Part shown: piece after piece, positions 36,791 through 47,963 of the stretch
How the letters are laid out: each line of letters begins with the position of its first letter
Position numbering within the stretch: the first letter of the stretch is position 1
Source of the DNA: Lysobacter firmicutimachus
Lineage (GTDB): Bacteria > Pseudomonadota > Gammaproteobacteria > Xanthomonadales > Xanthomonadaceae
DNA length: 64,000 bases
Direction: 5' to 3'
NCBI RefSeq assembly: GCF_037027445.1
Contig: NZ_JBANDL010000002.1
Coordinates: 186,001-250,000 of the forward strand
Notes under the pieces: generated by a model
Seen by the model: the letters and a program-made list of their open reading frames with translations, nothing else
What the model was told of the DNA's origin: nothing
The model's database searches: none
Program-made: the position numbers and the translations under genes

Positions 36791-38010
36791 GCCGCGCCCG
36801 TCTGGCGATCGGCGCGCTGCTGGTGGTCGCAGTGGCGGTCGTGGCCGCAGTCGGCGTCGCGGTCTGGCGCGACGGCTACACCCGGGTCGAGGAGAGCGTC
36901 GACGCGCCGCGCAGCGGCGAAGCGGCCAGTAACCCGTTGTACGTGCTCAAGCTGGCCCTGCAACGCGATCGGGTCCAGGTCCAGGCGCGACAGCGTCTGG
37001 CGCTGGGCCTGCACCCGCTGAAGCCGCGCGACACGGTGCTGATCTTCCGCGACCCGCGCACCTTGAGCGCCGACGACGCCAAGGCCTTGCTGGCCTGGGC
37101 CGAGCGCGGCGGTCATCTGATCGTGCGCACGCCGCCGCTGCACGAACAGCTCGGCGAATCGCCGGTGCCGGTGTTGACCGAACTCGGCGTGACCTTGCTC
37201 GACCGCAGCGACGTCGCCGACGAGGAGGAGCTGCGTTCCGGCTGCGTCGGCGTGTACGAGCGCGGCCTGGAAGCGCAGAGCCAGTTCTGCGGCGGACGCC
37301 GGTTCTACTTCTACAACAGCGACATCGAGCCCGCGCATGCCTGGGGCGACGAGGACAGCGCCTACGTCTATGCCCGCTTCGCCCACGGCCAGGGCCATGT
37401 CGACGTGGCGTCGGACCTGGATTTCCTGTCCAACGACACCGGCTCGGACAATCCGCTGCTGCGCGGCCTGCGCTTCTCCGACGACCGGATCGCCAAGCCG
37501 GCCAATGCCGCGCTGGCGCGCCAGCTGCTGGCGCCGAACTACCGCGCCGGCACCGTGCACCTGATCTATGCGGCGGAAGTGCCGTCGCTGTGGAAGACCC
37601 TGATCGAACGCAGCTGGATGGCCTGGCTGCCGCTGCTGCTGTGGCTGCTGGGCTGGCTGTGGCTGCGCATGCAGCGTTTCGGCCCGCTGCGGCCGGCGCC
37701 GGCGCTGGAGCGGCGCTCGCTGCTCGAACACATCGTCGCCAGCGGCGAACACGTCTACCGTTACGGCTACGGCCCGCGCTTGTACGAGGCCGCGCGCCGC
37801 GCCTTCCTGGCCCGCCTGCGCCGGCGCGACCCCTACGCCGCCGGCCTCGACGGCGAGCCGCGCGTGGCGCTGCTCGCCGAACGCTTCAAGAGCGCGCCGG
37901 CCTTGTCCGCCGACGAGATCCGCGACGCGCTGACTCCGCCGCTGGCGCGCGAACACACCGCGTTCCGCACCCGCATCGCCACTTTGATCCGCATGAGAAA
38001 CCGCTTATGA
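36787..38010 (+). CDS. DUF4350-domain membrane protein
   Basis: A 407-residue protein with an N-terminal TM (6-27), a periplasmic DUF4350 domain of about 240 residues (GGHLIVRTP, FLSNDTGSDNPLLRGL), a second TM (about 280-298, WLPLLLWLLGWLWL), and a cytoplasmic tail (GPRLYEAARRAFLARLRRRDP). This matches the family seen beside MoxR-DUF58 pairs. It could sense or bind a ligand in the periplasm; not known. ATGA junctions on both sides. Confidence 0.85.
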   Translation: MSRARLAIGALLVVAVAVVAAVGVAVWRDGYTRVEESVDAPRSGEAASNPLYVLKLALQRDRVQVQARQRLALGLHPLKPRDTVLIFRDPRTLSADDAKALLAWAERGGHLIVRTPPLHEQLGESPVPVLTELGVTLLDRSDVADEEELRSGCVGVYERGLEAQSQFCGGRRFYFYNSDIEPAHAWGDEDSAYVYARFAHGQGHVDVASDLDFLSNDTGSDNPLLRGLRFSDDRIAKPANAALARQLLAPNYRAGTVHLIYAAEVPSLWKTLIERSWMAWLPLLLWLLGWLWLRMQRFGPLRPAPALERRSLLEHIVASGEHVYRYGYGPRLYEAARRAFLARLRRRDPYAAGLDGEPRVALLAERFKSAPALSADEIRDALTPPLAREHTAFRTRIATLIRMRNRL

Positions 38011-38996
38011 CCCTCGACGCCGCTCCGCTCGTCCCGATCACCGGCGCCGCGCTGGCGCAACGCGCCGCCGACGTGCGCGAGGAAGTCGGCAAGGCCTTCA
38101 TCGGCCAGGCCGAGGTGCTCGACCAGATCCTGATCGCCCTGCTCGCCGGCGGCCACGCCCTGCTCGAAGGCGTGCCCGGCCTGGGCAAGACCTTGGTGGT
38201 GCGCGCCCTGTCCAAGGCGCTGGACTGCGGCTACGCCCGGGTCCAGTTCACCCCCGACCTGATGCCCAGCGACATCAGCGGCCACGCGGTGTACGACCCG
38301 AAGACGGAGAGCTTCAATATCCGCCGGGGCCCGGTGTTCACCAATCTGCTGTTGGCCGACGAAATCAACCGCGCCCCGGCCAAGACCCAGTCGGCGCTGC
38401 TGGAGGCGATGCAGGAGCAGCAGGTCACCATCGAAGGCCACAGCTTCGAACTGCCGCCGCCGTTCCTGACCCTGGCCACGCAGAACCCGGTCGAGCAGGA
38501 AGGCACCTATCCCCTGCCCGAAGCGCAGCTCGACCGCTTCCTGCTCAAGATCCTGATCGGCTATCCCAACCGCGCCGACGAGAAGCGCATGGTCAGCGCG
38601 GTCAGCCTGGGCCGCAGCGCGTCGGACTTCGACCTGTCGCAGGTGCGGCGCGTGCTCGGTCCGGAGGAGATCGTGGCGATGCAACAGGGCACGGCGCTGG
38701 TGCGGGTCGACGAGGCGGTGATCGACTACGTGGTGCGGATCGTCGGCACCACTCGCGATTGGGCCGGCATCGCCCTCGGCGCCGGTCCGCGCGGCAGCCT
38801 GGCCCTGGTGCGCGCCGCGCGCGCCCAGGCGGTGCTGTCCGGGCGCGACTTCGTCACTCCCGACGACGTGCGCGAGATCGCCAAGCCGGCGCTGCGCCAT
38901 CGCATCGCGCTGGCGCCGGAGCTGCAGATCGAAGGCCAGTCGCCGGACGACGTGCTGCACGCGCTGTTGGCCAAGGTCGAAGCGCCGCGGCAATGA
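38007..38996 (+). CDS. MoxR-family AAA+ ATPase
   Basis: A 329-residue AAA+ ATPase. Walker A is GVPGLGKT; Walker B is LLLADEINRAP; sensor and arginine-finger regions are LATQNPVEQEGTYPLPEAQL and LDRFLLKI. MoxR ATPases act as chaperones that activate von-Willebrand-type partners; the DUF58 gene directly downstream (overlap ATGA) is the standard partner. Cytoplasmic, presumably acting on the membrane proteins of the same operon. Confidence 0.95.
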   Translation: MTLDAAPLVPITGAALAQRAADVREEVGKAFIGQAEVLDQILIALLAGGHALLEGVPGLGKTLVVRALSKALDCGYARVQFTPDLMPSDISGHAVYDPKTESFNIRRGPVFTNLLLADEINRAPAKTQSALLEAMQEQQVTIEGHSFELPPPFLTLATQNPVEQEGTYPLPEAQLDRFLLKILIGYPNRADEKRMVSAVSLGRSASDFDLSQVRRVLGPEEIVAMQQGTALVRVDEAVIDYVVRIVGTTRDWAGIALGAGPRGSLALVRAARAQAVLSGRDFVTPDDVREIAKPALRHRIALAPELQIEGQSPDDVLHALLAKVEAPRQ

Positions 38997-40378
38997 GTCG
39001 GGCCGTCCCGCCGCCGTTGCCGGTCCATGCCGCCGCACCGCCGGTGCCGCGCGAGCGTGCGCTGGCGCGGCGCAGCTGGCTGCGGCCGGCGCCGCGGGTG
39101 GGCGCACTGGCGCTGGCCTGGTCGGCGCTGGGCCTGGCGGCGAGCGCCGGCTGGGCGCCGGCCTCGGCCTGGTGGCTGGCCAGTGCGGCCTTGTTCGCGT
39201 TGCTGCTGATCGACGGCCTGCGCCTGCGCGGCGCGCCCACGCCGCAGGTCGTGCGGCAGATGCACGACACCTGGGCGATCGGCGTCGAACGCCCGGTCAC
39301 CCTGGTCGTGGAGACCCTGCGGCGTCAGCGCCTGGACCTGTTCGATCTGCATCCGGGCGAGTGGGCGATGCGCGATCTGCCGCGCCGGGTCGAGTTGCGG
39401 CGTGGCGAAAGCGCGAGCTTCGAATATCAGCTGCGCCCCGACCGGCGCGGCGATTTCCAGTTCGACGGCGTGCAACTGCGCCTGCATTCGCCGTGGGGGC
39501 TGTGGTGGCAGTCGCGCCTGGGCGGCGAGGTGCAGCGGGTGCGCGTGTTTCCCAATTTCGCGCCGCTGGCCAAGTTCGCGATGTTCAGCGCCGAACAGGC
39601 GTCGCGCCTGGTCGGCGCGCACGTCAAGCGGCGCCGCGGCGAGGGCACCGATTTCCATCAGATGCGCGAGTACCGGGTCGGCGACAGCCTGCGCCAGATC
39701 GACTGGAAGGCCACCGCGCGCGCGCGCCGGCTGATCTCGCGCGAGTACCAGGACGAGCGCAACCAGCAACTGGTGCTGATGCTCGACACCGGCCGCCGGC
39801 TGATGGCCCGCGACGGCGCGCTGTCGCATTTCGACCACGTGCTGGATGCGGCGCTGGTGGTGGCCTATCTGGCCCTGCGCCAGGGCGACGGCGTCGGCCT
39901 GCTGGCCAGCGGCGGCGAAAGTCGCTGGGTGCCGCCGCAGCGCGGCGTCGGCGCGATCGACAACCTGCTGCGCGCCAGTTACGCCTTGCAGCCGCAGGCG
40001 GTGGCGACCGATTTCCTGGCGGCGGCGACCGAGCTGTCGCTGCGCCAGCGCCGGCGTTCGCTGGTGATGCTGGTGACCAACCTGCGCGACGAAGACATGG
40101 ACGACCTGCTTGCCGCGGTGCGCATGCTGCGCGGGCGCCATCTGGTATGCGTGGCCAGTCTGCGCGAGGGCTCGCTGGATCAGGCCTTGGGCGACGAGGT
40201 CGTCGACCTGTCCGGCGCGATCCGCGCCGGCGCGACCGCGCAGTACCTGGAGCAGCGTGCCGCCGCGCACGACGCGCTGCGCAACCACGGGGTGATGGTG
40301 CTGGACGTGAGCTGCGAGCAACTGGCGGCGTCGCTGGTCGAGAAGTATCTGGCGGTCAAGCGCGACGGTTTGCTTTGA
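38993..40378 (+). CDS. DUF58 protein (VWA-like MoxR partner)
   Basis: A 461-residue protein with two N-terminal TM segments (about 40-75), a beta-rich region, and the DUF58 core GEGTDFHQMREYRVGDSLRQ followed by IDWKATARARRL. The C-terminal half has a von Willebrand A-like fold with a DTG-type metal site (LMLDTGRRLM). Last gene of the operon; no clear terminator follows. Confidence 0.9.
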   Translation: MSRAVPPPLPVHAAAPPVPRERALARRSWLRPAPRVGALALAWSALGLAASAGWAPASAWWLASAALFALLLIDGLRLRGAPTPQVVRQMHDTWAIGVERPVTLVVETLRRQRLDLFDLHPGEWAMRDLPRRVELRRGESASFEYQLRPDRRGDFQFDGVQLRLHSPWGLWWQSRLGGEVQRVRVFPNFAPLAKFAMFSAEQASRLVGAHVKRRRGEGTDFHQMREYRVGDSLRQIDWKATARARRLISREYQDERNQQLVLMLDTGRRLMARDGALSHFDHVLDAALVVAYLALRQGDGVGLLASGGESRWVPPQRGVGAIDNLLRASYALQPQAVATDFLAAATELSLRQRRRSLVMLVTNLRDEDMDDLLAAVRMLRGRHLVCVASLREGSLDQALGDEVVDLSGAIRAGATAQYLEQRAAAHDALRNHGVMVLDVSCEQLAASLVEKYLAVKRDGLL

Positions 40379-40741
40379 GGCGCCGCGCCGGCCGCAGCGG
40401 CAACTCCTCCACTTTCGCTGCGCGATCGTCGCCCCTGGGTCGAAGGGGGCAGCGGCAAGGTCGTACGCCGGTCAGGCCTCGGTAGCGCGCAAGGAAGCTG
40501 CCGGCGTCATGCCCGCCATCGGGTCGTTCGCCGACGAGTCGTCCTACCGCTCGTGCCATGCGATCACAAAGCGCAGTTCGCCGGGCGTCCCGCCGCGACC
40601 CCGTCAAACGGCGCAAACCGCCGGTCGCCCTGTCGCTAACCGGCCCAACGGCGTAGCCGCCTGCCGATCCCCCTTCGAAAAAGACAGGGGGAACTCCGTT
40701 CCTGCTTGGCCTGAGTGCTGGTCGATCCAAGGCATCGCGCC
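40379..40741. other. Intergenic stretch with a C-run/G-run repeat
   Basis: 363 bases between convergent genes, with no supported coding sequence. A copy of the CCCCC-TTCGAAAAAG-...-GGGGG repeat lies at about 40671-40694. No clear terminator for either neighbour was found. Confidence 0.45.
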
Positions 40742-41005
40742 TCATCCCGGCCGGGTTTGCTCTTCCAGCCAGCCCAGCCACTGCATCGCCTGTGCGCGGT
40801 CTTGCCCGCACATCTCGCCGGTCGGCTGCAGCGAGCCGCAGAACGCCGGACGCTCCGGTCGGCCGAACAAGCGGCAGCGCAGCTCGTCGTCGAGTTGCAC
40901 GCAGGGTATGCCGGCCGGCTTGCCGTGCGGCATGCCCGGGATCGGGCTGTTGATCGACGGCGCGATGCAGCAGGCGCCGCAGCGGTCGCGGCAGGCCCGG
41001 CTCAT
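40742..41005 (-). CDS. YkgJ-family cysteine-cluster protein
   Basis: An 87-residue protein with seven Cys. The N-terminal CRDRCGACC cluster and later C (IPCVQL, LRCRLF, AFCGSL, EMCG) are the YkgJ/CxxCxxCC pattern, which likely binds zinc or an iron-sulfur cluster. Function unknown. The start at 41005 fits the usual length; a longer frame to 41071 is rejected. It is 28 bases after the DUF952 gene on the same strand. Confidence 0.87.
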   Translation of the reverse strand: MSRACRDRCGACCIAPSINSPIPGMPHGKPAGIPCVQLDDELRCRLFGRPERPAFCGSLQPTGEMCGQDRAQAMQWLGWLEEQTRPG

Positions 41006-41033
41006 GCCGGCTCGCGTACGAGACGCAAGTCGT

Positions 41034-41390
41034 TCATGGCGCTTCGAACGGTTCGACCGCGCGCACCGCATGCAGCGGAATCGGGCCGTAGACGTGCGGG
41101 TAGTGATCGCCGCTGCGCGCGCTCCAGTCGTAACGCAGCGCCGCGCCGAGCGCGGCCGCGTCCAGGCTCAAGCGCAGCAGCGCGCCGCGGCCGCGCTGGT
41201 GACGCTCGATCACGCCGGCCAGCTGCGCCTGCGTCGCGCAATGCAGGAAGCCCTCGCGCGCCAGCGACTCCGGCGCGTACTCGCCGCGCGCCTGCGCCGC
41301 GGCCCAGTCGGCCGGTGCGGCGAAGTGATAGACGAGGGCGGGCGCGGGCCCGGCGAACGCAGGCGTGGGCGCGGAACCGGCGTTCGCCAT
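41034..41390 (-). CDS. DUF952-domain protein
   Basis: A 118-residue protein of the DUF952 family: [33 protein letters not shown], continuing to [14 protein letters not shown] (shown here only as landmarks at about residues 21-52 and 96-109). The fold resembles ADP-ribosyltransferase-like or ASCH-like small proteins; activity is not known. It begins 4 bases after the aroE stop, so the three minus-strand genes aroE-DUF952-YkgJ form one operon. Confidence 0.87.
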   Translation of the reverse strand: MANAGSAPTPAFAGPAPALVYHFAAPADWAAAQARGEYAPESLAREGFLHCATQAQLAGVIERHQRGRGALLRLSLDAAALGAALRYDWSARSGDHYPHVYGPIPLHAVRAVEPFEAP

Positions 41391-41394
41391 GCGC

Positions 41395-42264
41395 TCAGTC
41401 CGCCGTGACCAGAGCGTCGTCGCGCTCGCGCAGCATCGCGTACACCGGATCGGTGTCCGGACGCTTGCGGTGCCAGCGTTCGAAGCTTTCCGCGGCCTGT
41501 TCGACCAGCATGCCCAGGCCGTCGACGCGGTCGTGCGCGCCGGCGACCTTGGCCCAGGCCAGGAACGGAATCGCCGCTTCGCCGTAGCTCAGGTCGACCG
41601 CGGCGGTGCGCGGCGTGGCCAGGCTCATCGGCAGCGAAGGCATGCCGTCCTCGCGCGCGGCCGAGGTCGCGTTGACGATCAGGTCGAAGTTGCCCAGCGT
41701 GCCGACGTCGGCGAGGTAGCGCGGATGCACCCGGCCCGGCATGCCCAGCGCGTCGGCCAGCGCGTCGGCGCGCTCGCCGGTGCGGTTGACGATGTACAAC
41801 TCGCCGATGCCGGCGTCGAGCAGCGCCGGAGCGACGCCGCGCGCGGCGCCGCCGGCGCCGATCAGCAGAGTACGGCGCGCGCGCAGGTCCAGGCCGTGGC
41901 GGTCGGTGAGGTCGCGGATCAGGCCGACGCCGTCGGTGTTGTCGCCCTCCCAGCCGGTGGCGGTGCGGATCAGGGTGTTGACCGCGCCTGCGCGTTGGGC
42001 GCGCTCGCTCAGATGGGTGCAGATGCTGGCCGCGCGGGTCTTCAACGGCAGGGTGATGTTGGCGCCGAGGCCGCCCTCGGCGGCGAACTCGGCCAGGGCC
42101 ACGTCGAACTGCTCCGGCGCGGCGTCGATCGCGCGGTACTCCAGGGCGATGCCGAACTGACGCGCGAACGCAGCGTGGATGCGCGGCGACAACGAATGGG
42201 CGACCGGATGGCCGAACACGGCGTAACGCAGGACGGGACTGGACGAACTGGAATCGATCGACAT
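41395..42264 (-). CDS. aroE: Shikimate dehydrogenase
   Basis: A 289-residue NADP-dependent enzyme that reduces 3-dehydroshikimate to shikimate in aromatic amino-acid synthesis. Motifs: [11 protein letters not shown] (substrate site), [10 protein letters not shown] with the catalytic Lys, NTDGVG, the Rossmann loop GAGGAARGV, and [13 protein letters not shown]. The start at 42264 (MSIDSSSSS) matches the family; a longer frame is rejected. The pathway feeds chorismate, the precursor used by the XanB2-like enzyme of the pigment cluster. Confidence 0.95.
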   Translation of the reverse strand: MSIDSSSSSPVLRYAVFGHPVAHSLSPRIHAAFARQFGIALEYRAIDAAPEQFDVALAEFAAEGGLGANITLPLKTRAASICTHLSERAQRAGAVNTLIRTATGWEGDNTDGVGLIRDLTDRHGLDLRARRTLLIGAGGAARGVAPALLDAGIGELYIVNRTGERADALADALGMPGRVHPRYLADVGTLGNFDLIVNATSAAREDGMPSLPMSLATPRTAAVDLSYGEAAIPFLAWAKVAGAHDRVDGLGMLVEQAAESFERWHRKRPDTDPVYAMLRERDDALVTAD

Positions 42265-42313
42265 GGACGCGCCTCGTTCTAGACTGGAGACCTTTCCTGT
42301 TGGGAGACGCACG

Positions 42314-43225
42314 ATGCGGCACGCCAGGGTCCGGTTCGGCTCCAGTCTACTCCTCGCCTGCGTACTGGGCGTCCCGGTCCAGGCCGGTTTGGCCGAATTC
42401 GGCATAGAAGGCATGGGCGTGGTGTCCACCCCCGACAGCGAGGTGCGAGCCACGGTGAGTCCCGACGGACGGCGTATCGTCTGGGGCAGCGATCGCCCGG
42501 GCGGTCCGGGCGGCCGCGATCTGTGGCAGGCGGAACGGGTCGACGGTCGTTGGCAGAACCCGCAGCCGCTGGCCCTGAACGGCCCGCACAAAGACTACGA
42601 CCCGATGTTCAGCGGCGACGGCCGCTGGCTGTATTTCTTCTCCGACCGTCCCGGCGGTCAGGGCGCCGAAGACCTCTATCGCGCCGCGGTGCGCGCCGAC
42701 GGCTTTGGTCCGGCCGAGAATCTCGGCCCCGGGGTCAACACCGCCGGCCGCGAATGGGCGCCCGCGCCGAGCCGCGACGGCCGCTATCTGTTGTTCGCCA
42801 GCGACGGCCGCGGCGGCGCCGGCGGCCAGGATCTGTGGATCGCGAGCTGGAACGGCCGCGCCTTCGCCGATCCGAAGCCGGCGCCGGGCCTCAACACCGC
42901 CGCCGACGAATTCGATGCGACTTGGCTCGGCGACGGCCGCGCGATCGTGTTCGCGCGTTCGCGGGACGTCGATGGCGATGGCGACGTGCGTGTGTACCTG
43001 GCCCAGTGCGACGGCGCGCGCTACGGCGAAGCGACGCCGCTGGCGCTGTCGTTCAACGCGGCCGGCGCCTACACCTACGGCCCGGTGATCGATTGGAACA
43101 AGCCCGGCGAGCTGCTGCTCAACGGCACCGCCAAGGCGCCCAAGGCCGGCAAGCAGGACATCTACCGGATGAAGGCGCCGACGGTCACCGGTCAGGACGG
43201 TTGCGTCGGCCCAGGCAAGGGCTGA
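42314..43225 (+). CDS. Secreted PD40/TolB-like beta-propeller protein
   Basis: A 303-residue protein with a signal peptide (about 1-26) and WD40-like (PD40) repeats: [51 protein letters not shown] and [13 protein letters not shown], each about 55 residues apart. Such propellers serve as binding or enzyme scaffolds in the periplasm; no catalytic residues recognised. GGAG lies 7 bases before the ATG at 42314. Divergent from aroE. Confidence 0.85.
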   Translation: MRHARVRFGSSLLLACVLGVPVQAGLAEFGIEGMGVVSTPDSEVRATVSPDGRRIVWGSDRPGGPGGRDLWQAERVDGRWQNPQPLALNGPHKDYDPMFSGDGRWLYFFSDRPGGQGAEDLYRAAVRADGFGPAENLGPGVNTAGREWAPAPSRDGRYLLFASDGRGGAGGQDLWIASWNGRAFADPKPAPGLNTAADEFDATWLGDGRAIVFARSRDVDGDGDVRVYLAQCDGARYGEATPLALSFNAAGAYTYGPVIDWNKPGELLLNGTAKAPKAGKQDIYRMKAPTVTGQDGCVGPGKG

Positions 43226-43676
43226 AGCGCTGCGCCCAGCCGCTCGCCGTCGAACTTTTGTAGGAGCGGCGTAAGCCGCGACCGCTCAAGCGCTGGACGC
43301 AAGCGCCAGGGCCGTAGTCCGGCCGTGCGGCGCCTCTGCCTTGGCGCACGGTTCTATCGGTGTCGAACACGAACGTGGCGCGACACCGCTTCGGTGGTCG
43401 CGGCTTACGCCGCTCCTACAGAAAGCAAGCTGCTGCCGTTGGAGTGGGAGAGGTTTCCCACGGGGATGCCCTCCGGGCGCAGGCCGCGTCCGCGCTGGCC
43501 GACGTAAGCGCCGAAAAAAACGGCCAGCCTCCGGTCGCGGACGGGCGGCGCCGGCATTTCCGCCGATACCGGTCGAACCGCCGCCCATCGGAACCGTTCC
43601 GCAGCCGGGCGGGCGCGCGCCGTCGCGTGGCTATGCTGCGCCGGCCACGCTGTGTGGCCTATGAAAAGGACTTTTC
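43226..43676. other. Intergenic stretch with a REP doublet
   Basis: 451 bases with no supported gene. It contains the best REP doublet of the window at 43259-43420. The last 20 bases carry AAAAGGAC, the ribosome site of the next gene. Confidence 0.5.
43259..43420. repeat. GTAG-type REP pair (inverted), copy 4
   Basis: Plus copy TGTAGGAGCGGCGTAAGCCG starts at 43259; the inverted copy at 43396-43420 ends GCCGCTCCTACA. Both arms match closely over about 24 bases. The 110-base spacer between them is unique. Confidence 0.8.
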
Positions 43677-43994
43677 ATGAACGTCTCGAAAGCCAAGTTG
43701 GGGGGACTGCTGTTCGGGTTCGTGTTGTCGCTCGCCGCTTTGCCGTCGCTCGCCGCCAGTTCCGGCGGCGCGACGCCGGTGCCGTCGGATCCGGCCCGCT
43801 TCGGCGAATGGAAGGCATCGGTGCGCTGGCTGCAGCCGCACCGCGTCGACGGTCCGGGCGGTTCGATGGTGTATTCCTGGACTTACGCCCACATCACCGC
43901 GCTGAGCCAGAGCGAGTGCGAAACCCAGCTCTATGGCTACGCCAGCCAGCTCAATGTCCAAGTGGTGAACTACTGCGCCTTCTACCCGTACTGA
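43677..43994 (+). CDS. Unknown small secreted protein
   Basis: A 105-residue protein with a signal peptide ending near LPSLAA (residue 27) and a mature part of about 78 residues with two Cys (SECETQ and NYCAF) that may pair. No family recognised. AAAAGGAC precedes the ATG, and a good terminator follows, so it is a single-gene unit. Confidence 0.75.
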   Translation: MNVSKAKLGGLLFGFVLSLAALPSLAASSGGATPVPSDPARFGEWKASVRWLQPHRVDGPGGSMVYSWTYAHITALSQSECETQLYGYASQLNVQVVNYCAFYPY

Positions 43995-44000
43995 TGCACG

Positions 44001-44035
44001 CTGCGGAGCCGCCGTGCGCGGCTCCGCAGTTCTTT
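44001..44035 (+). terminator. Rho-independent terminator after the small secreted-protein gene
   Basis: A 12-base stem (CTGCGGAGCCGC, 44001-44012, with 44018-44029) closes a 5-base loop and is followed by TTCTTT. It starts 6 bases past the stop codon. Confidence 0.85.
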
Positions 44036-44042
44036 CATGCGC

Positions 44043-45850
<1,808 letters not shown>

Positions 45851-46043
45851 CTAGTCTACTCCCGCGGCCGGCGCGGGCCTGCGACCGCGGGTCGCGGCGG
45901 GCGGGGACGCAGCGTTCCGGGCACGACGGGCAAGCTCGCGTCGCAACCGACCCGTGTCGCAGCCGACCAAGCCCGGCACCCGCATTGCACCCTTTCCCGC
46001 AAGCCAGAGAGGGGGCCGCCGGCCTTCAGGACTGCGCTCGGTG

Positions 46044-47087
46044 TCAGTCGGAATACACCCGGTAGCGCAGCGGCCGCACGTGCACGGTGCTGCCGGCGGC
46101 CGGGATGACCGCGTCCGGGGTCGCGGCCAGGTCCAGTTCCAGCGGCCGGTGCTGGCTTTCGATCGCCAGTTCCAGGGTGATCCGCTCGGCCAGCCGGTGG
46201 GTCGAGACCACCCGCGCCGGCAGGCCGTCGTCGCCGTCGACCAGGGCCATGTCGTGCGGGCGTACGTACAGCTTGGCGCGGCTGCGGCTGTGGCTGTCGA
46301 CCGGCAAGCGCATGGCGTGGCCGTTGACCGACAGCTCGCCGCCCTCGGTCTGGCCTTCGATCACGTTGGCGCGGCCGATGAAATCGAACACGTAGGCCGA
46401 GGCCGGCGTGCTGTAGATCTCGTCGGGAGTGCCGATCTGTTCGATCCGGCCGTCCTTGAGCACCACCACCCGGTCGGCCAGTTCCAGCGCTTCTTCCTGG
46501 TCGTGGGTGACGAACAGGGTGGTCTGCCCGGTCTGGTCGTGCAGTCGGCGCAGCCAGCGGCGCAGCTCGACCCGGACCTTGGCGTCGAGCGCGCCGAAGG
46601 GCTCGTCGAGCAGCAGCACGGTCGGGTCGATCGCCAGCGCGCGGGCCAGGGCGACGCGCTGCTTCTGCCCGCCGGACAACTGTTCGGGATAGCGCGCGCC
46701 CAGTTCCGGCAGTTGGATCAGGCCGAGCAGTTCCTGCACGCGCTTGGCGATCGTCGCCTTGTCCGGGCGCCGCGAGCGCGGCCGGCTGCGCAGGCCGAAG
46801 GCGATGTTCTCGGCCACGGTCATGTGCTTGAACAAGGCGTAGTGCTGGAACACGAAACCGACGTTGCGTTCGCGCAGGCTCAGCCGGGTGGCGTCCTGTT
46901 CGCCGAACAGCAGTCGGCCCGAATCGGGCTGCAGCAGGCCGGCGATGACCCGCAGCAGGGTGGTCTTGCCCGAGCCCGAGGGGCCGAGCAGGGCGACCAG
47001 TTCGCCGGAGGCGACCTGCAGGTCGACCGCGTCGAGCGCGGCGACGCCGGCGTAGCGCTTGGCGATGGCGTGGAGATGCAGGTCCAT
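46044..47087 (-). CDS. cysA: Sulfate/thiosulfate ABC transporter ATP-binding protein
   Basis: A 347-residue ATPase. Walker A GPSGSGKTT, Q-loop FVFQHYALFKHMTV, signature LSGGQKQR, Walker B LLLDEPFGALDA, H-loop FVTHDQEEAL; the C-terminal regulatory (TOBE-like) domain follows. The VAENIAFGL stretch and the context after CysT and CysW indicate sulfate. Last gene of the run, 15 bases after cysW. Confidence 0.94.
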   Translation of the reverse strand: MDLHLHAIAKRYAGVAALDAVDLQVASGELVALLGPSGSGKTTLLRVIAGLLQPDSGRLLFGEQDATRLSLRERNVGFVFQHYALFKHMTVAENIAFGLRSRPRSRRPDKATIAKRVQELLGLIQLPELGARYPEQLSGGQKQRVALARALAIDPTVLLLDEPFGALDAKVRVELRRWLRRLHDQTGQTTLFVTHDQEEALELADRVVVLKDGRIEQIGTPDEIYSTPASAYVFDFIGRANVIEGQTEGGELSVNGHAMRLPVDSHSRSRAKLYVRPHDMALVDGDDGLPARVVSTHRLAERITLELAIESQHRPLELDLAATPDAVIPAAGSTVHVRPLRYRVYSD

Positions 47088-47102
47088 GTACGAAGCCTTG
47101 AG

Positions 47103-47963
47103 TCAGTGCCGGCGGTGCGAACGTGCGAGCGCGTCGCCGTGGCGCGCTTCGAGCCAGATCTTGATCACCAGGGTGACCAGGGCCAGGCCGGCGAGCAGGG
47201 AGGCGACCGCGAACGCCGCGGCGCCTTCGCCGCCGAGCTGCTTGTACAGCACCTCGACATGCAGGGAGAGGGTATTGGTGCTGCCCATGACGTTGCCCGA
47301 CACCACGGTGACCGCGCCGAACTCGCCCATCGCCCGCGCGCTGCACAGCAGCACGCCGTACAGCAGGCCCCATTTGATGTTGGGCAGGGTGACGCGGAAG
47401 AACATGCTCCAGGCGTTGGCGCCGAGCGAGCGCGCGGCCAGTTCCTCGTCGCTGCCCTGCTGCTCCATCAGCGGAATCAGCTCGCGCACCACGAACGGAA
47501 AGGTCACGAACAAGGTCGCCAGGACGATGCCCGGCGTGGCGAACAGAATCTTGAGGTCGTAGCGGTTGAGCAGGTCGGCGAAGAACCCGTGGGTGGGGCT
47601 GAACAACAGCACCAGGCACAGGCCGGCGACCACCGGCGAGACCGCGAACGGCAGGTCGATCAGCGCCAGCAGGGTGCGCTTGCCGCGGAATTCGAAGCGG
47701 GTCAGCGCCCAGGCCATGAACACGCCGCAGACCGCGTTGACCGGAACCACTATCGCGGTGGTGATCAGAGTCAGGCGCAGCGCCGACACGGTGTGCGGGT
47801 CGCGCACCGCGGCCAGCCACACGTCCAGGCCGCTGCCGAACGCGGTGCCGAGCAGCATCAGCAGCGGCAGCACCACGACCAGCAGCATGATCGCCACCGC
47901 CGCGCCGATCAGCGCCCAGCGCACCCAGGCCGGTTCCTGCAACTGGTCGCGCGCCTCAGCCAT
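47103..47963 (-). CDS. cysW: Sulfate ABC transporter permease CysW
   Basis: A 286-residue permease with six TM segments and the inner-membrane EAA loop (EELAARSLGANAWSMFFRVT), which contacts CysA. GEFGAVTVVSGN and TNTLSLHVEVLYKQ are typical of CysW. Start at 47963 overlaps the cysT stop at 47956, so they are co-translated. Confidence 0.93.
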   Translation of the reverse strand: MAEARDQLQEPAWVRWALIGAAVAIMLLVVVLPLLMLLGTAFGSGLDVWLAAVRDPHTVSALRLTLITTAIVVPVNAVCGVFMAWALTRFEFRGKRTLLALIDLPFAVSPVVAGLCLVLLFSPTHGFFADLLNRYDLKILFATPGIVLATLFVTFPFVVRELIPLMEQQGSDEELAARSLGANAWSMFFRVTLPNIKWGLLYGVLLCSARAMGEFGAVTVVSGNVMGSTNTLSLHVEVLYKQLGGEGAAAFAVASLLAGLALVTLVIKIWLEARHGDALARSHRRH

